A stretch of 8,246 bases of DNA from JAZDMK01 sp043800975 (lineage in GTDB: Bacteria; Bacteroidota; Bacteroidia; Bacteroidales; JAHJDW01), in assembly GCA_043800975.1 (NCBI GenBank), contig JAZDMK010000263.1:1-8246 (forward strand), in the 5' to 3' direction. Shown here piece after piece: positions 7,128-8,246 of this stretch; the first letter of the stretch is position 1, and every line of letters starts with the position of its first letter. Under the pieces are notes generated by a model. That model did not search any database and was not told the DNA's origin. It saw nothing but the letters and a program-made list of their open reading frames with translations. Both the position numbers and the translations under genes were made by a program.

Positions 7128-8036
7128 TTAAAAAAACAACTTTTTAAACTCTCTCGGAATTCCCGTTTCAAAACTCAAATCTTCATTCGTAACCGGATGC
7201 GTGAATGAAAGCACCTGCGCATGAAGACCGAGACGTTTCAGCGGGTTTGTCTTGGCTCCGTATTTTCTGTCGCCGGCAATGCTGTGTCCGATTTCTTTCA
7301 TGTGAACACGGATCTGATTTTTACGTCCCGTTTCCAGATTTACTTTCAGCATGGTGTATTCCCTGCCGTGCCGCATTACTTCATAATGTGTAATCGCCTT
7401 CTGTCCGAATGAAGGCTTGGGGTCGGAATATACAATCAGCGATTTGGTTTCTTTCAGATAGGAAATAATCGTATCCTTTTCATTTTCTACATGCCCTTCC
7501 ACCACTGCGATGTAGGTGCGTTCGAGAATAGTGGACAACCACGATTCCTGCAATTGTTTTTTTATTTCGAATGTTTTTGCAAAAAGCATAATGCCTGAAG
7601 TATCACGGTCGAGGCGGTGCACCACGAAAATCTTGTTGGAAGTTCTTTCACTTTTCACATGCGTCCACAGCATGCTGTAGGCAGTTTCTTCTTTCTCTTC
7701 ATCCGTTGAAATGGATAAAATGCCCGCCTGCTTTTGAATTACGATCAGATATTCGTCTTCAAAAATAATTTTGATTCCTTTGAAAGGTTCTTCTACCGAA
7801 TGTATATCCCAGTTCACCTTCACGCTGTCGCCCGGATGCAGAGCATAATCAAACTTCGTAGTAGGTTTTCCGTTGACCGAAATCTGTTTGTTTTTTAAAA
7901 CACTTTTTACCAGATTGCGGCTTTTGCTGGAAAGATTCTGCAACAAAAATTTCAGCAGCTCGTCTTCGCTTTCAACTGTCAGTATGGTTTCTTTGGCTTC
8001 TTTGCGAAGGGGCCGCCTTGTGGATTTGTGTTGCAT
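7128..8036 (-). CDS. RluA-family pseudouridine synthase with S4 domain
   Basis: A 302-residue enzyme, ATG at 8036 and TAA at 7130-7128, that isomerises uridine to pseudouridine in RNA, most often 23S rRNA in this family. An N-terminal S4 RNA-binding domain (about 27-75; SSKSRNLVKSVLKNKQISVNG, HPGDSVKV) precedes the catalytic domain (about 88-300). The signature HRLDRDTSG is at 140-148, and D143 is the expected catalytic aspartate. Other conserved blocks are LIVIQKQAGI (97-106), the GRKNQIRVHM motif, GDRKYGAK and LHAQVLSF. Length and domain order match RluC/RluD-like members, but the target uridine cannot be told from sequence alone. Upstream is AAAAGA close to the ATG as an A-rich ribosome binding site. 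The leader runs directly into a heptamer repeat array. An unidentified gene appears to end 109 bp upstream on the same strand, so co-transcription is possible. Confidence 0.93.
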   Translation of the reverse strand: MQHKSTRRPLRKEAKETILTVESEDELLKFLLQNLSSKSRNLVKSVLKNKQISVNGKPTTKFDYALHPGDSVKVNWDIHSVEEPFKGIKIIFEDEYLIVIQKQAGILSISTDEEKEETAYSMLWTHVKSERTSNKIFVVHRLDRDTSGIMLFAKTFEIKKQLQESWLSTILERTYIAVVEGHVENEKDTIISYLKETKSLIVYSDPKPSFGQKAITHYEVMRHGREYTMLKVNLETGRKNQIRVHMKEIGHSIAGDRKYGAKTNPLKRLGLHAQVLSFTHPVTNEDLSFETGIPREFKKLFF

Positions 8037-8050
8037 TCTTTTGTTATTAG

Positions 8051-8106
8051 GTTACGGGTTACGAGTTACGGGTTACGGGTTACGAGTTACAGGTTACGGG
8101 TTACGA
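8051..8106. repeat. GTTACGG/GTTACGA heptamer array (eight units, 21-bp higher-order period)
   Basis: Eight perfectly phased 7-bp units run without gaps: GTTACGG, GTTACGA, GTTACGG, GTTACGG, GTTACGA, GTTACAG, GTTACGG, GTTACGA. A degenerate ninth (GTTGACC, 8107-8113) follows. The last bases of the units repeat with a 21-bp period, so the array grew by copying three-unit blocks. It starts 14 bp upstream of the pseudouridine synthase ATG, placing it in that gene's leader or promoter. It is not coding: the plus-strand frame across it gives only a repeated GYGLRVT peptide. Confidence 0.9.
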
Positions 8107-8145
8107 GTTGACCTTGTCCAAATAACGTTGACCGTTTTTAATTAA

Positions 8146-8246
8146 TTAATCACTTATTATTTTAATGTTGACTTTTTCTTTTTTGGTTTCTTTTTTCTTT
8201 TTGTTAACAACCCACTTTTTTGTTAATACCCCTGATGCAGTAAGCA
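8146..8246 (-). CDS. 3' end of an unidentified gene with lysine-rich C-terminus (partial)
   Basis: Reading the minus strand from the window edge, one frame stays open for 33 codons and stops at TAA (8148-8146); the other two minus frames hit stops early. The peptide runs LTASGVLTKKWVVNKKKKET and then KKEKVNIKIISD, with 11 lysines in 33 residues. Lysine codons mix AAA and AAG. A poly-purine tract can imitate such a peptide by chance, so this is a moderate call. I do not recognise the family; lysine-rich tails are common on nucleic-acid-binding or ribosome-associated proteins, which is only a hint. If real, it is the gene directly upstream of the pseudouridine synthase. Confidence 0.45.
   Translation of the reverse strand, partial: LTASGVLTKKWVVNKKKKETKKEKVNIKIISD

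Noticed and set aside
7124..7148. CTTTTTAAA direct repeat around the pseudouridine synthase stop, considered as a target-site duplication
   Set aside because: The copies are 16 bp apart, A/T-rich, and lie within the coding end (KKLFF and stop). There is no element between them.
7873..8145. Plus-strand open frame of 90 codons across the heptamer array, ending in repeated GYGLRVT
   Set aside because: Its first half is the reverse strand of the pseudouridine synthase gene, and the rest is translation of the 7-bp repeat. It has no start context, domain or codon bias of its own.
8197..8232. Two CTTTTT(T)GTTAA-type direct repeats with CCC ends, considered as an origin or DnaA-box-like region
   Set aside because: No TTATCCACA-like box is present, the repeats overlap the likely lysine-rich coding tail, and low-complexity T-runs explain most of the similarity.

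Overview
The window looks like ordinary chromosome from a member of the Bacteroidota. Four things point there: a Cys-rich PKD-repeat surface protein ending in a type-A type IX secretion (T9SS) sorting domain; a zinc amidase with a C-terminal SPOR-like domain; an LptD whose N-terminal part is rich in DSL(K) motifs; and promoter-like sites of the Bacteroidota form (TTTG, about 19 bp, TAnnTTTG). Intergenic DNA is AT-rich and ribosome binding sites are A-rich rather than Shine-Dalgarno-like, as is usual for the phylum.

Layout. Positions 1-2010 (+) are the 3' part of a large secreted PKD-domain protein whose start lies before the window. It converges with an MCE/MlaD-family gene (2007-3002, -), and their stop codons interlock by 4 bp. 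Upstream of mlaD on the same strand is an N-acetylmuramoyl-L-alanine amidase (3089 to about 4273, -). lptD (about 4349-6958, +) is divergent from the amidase, with a tight 5' junction where neither gene has a convincing ATG. A 169-bp gap after lptD (6959-7127) is packed with short inverted and direct repeats. An RluA-family pseudouridine synthase follows (7128-8036, -). Its 5' leader is a GTTACGG/GTTACGA heptamer array (8051-8106). The last 101 bp appear to hold the lysine-rich 3' end of one more minus-strand gene.

How the genes fit together. The amidase, MlaD-like protein and LptD form an envelope cluster: septal or general peptidoglycan hydrolysis, phospholipid transport across the periplasm, and LPS insertion into the outer membrane. 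The PKD/T9SS protein is a cell-surface or secreted product that crosses the same outer membrane. The pseudouridine synthase is an unrelated RNA-modification gene.

No new defence, mobile or biosynthetic system is visible. The points worth a second look are the amidase/lptD start region, a two-cysteine LptD, the regular cysteine pairs of the PKD modules, and the two different 7-bp tandem repeats that flank the pseudouridine synthase gene.
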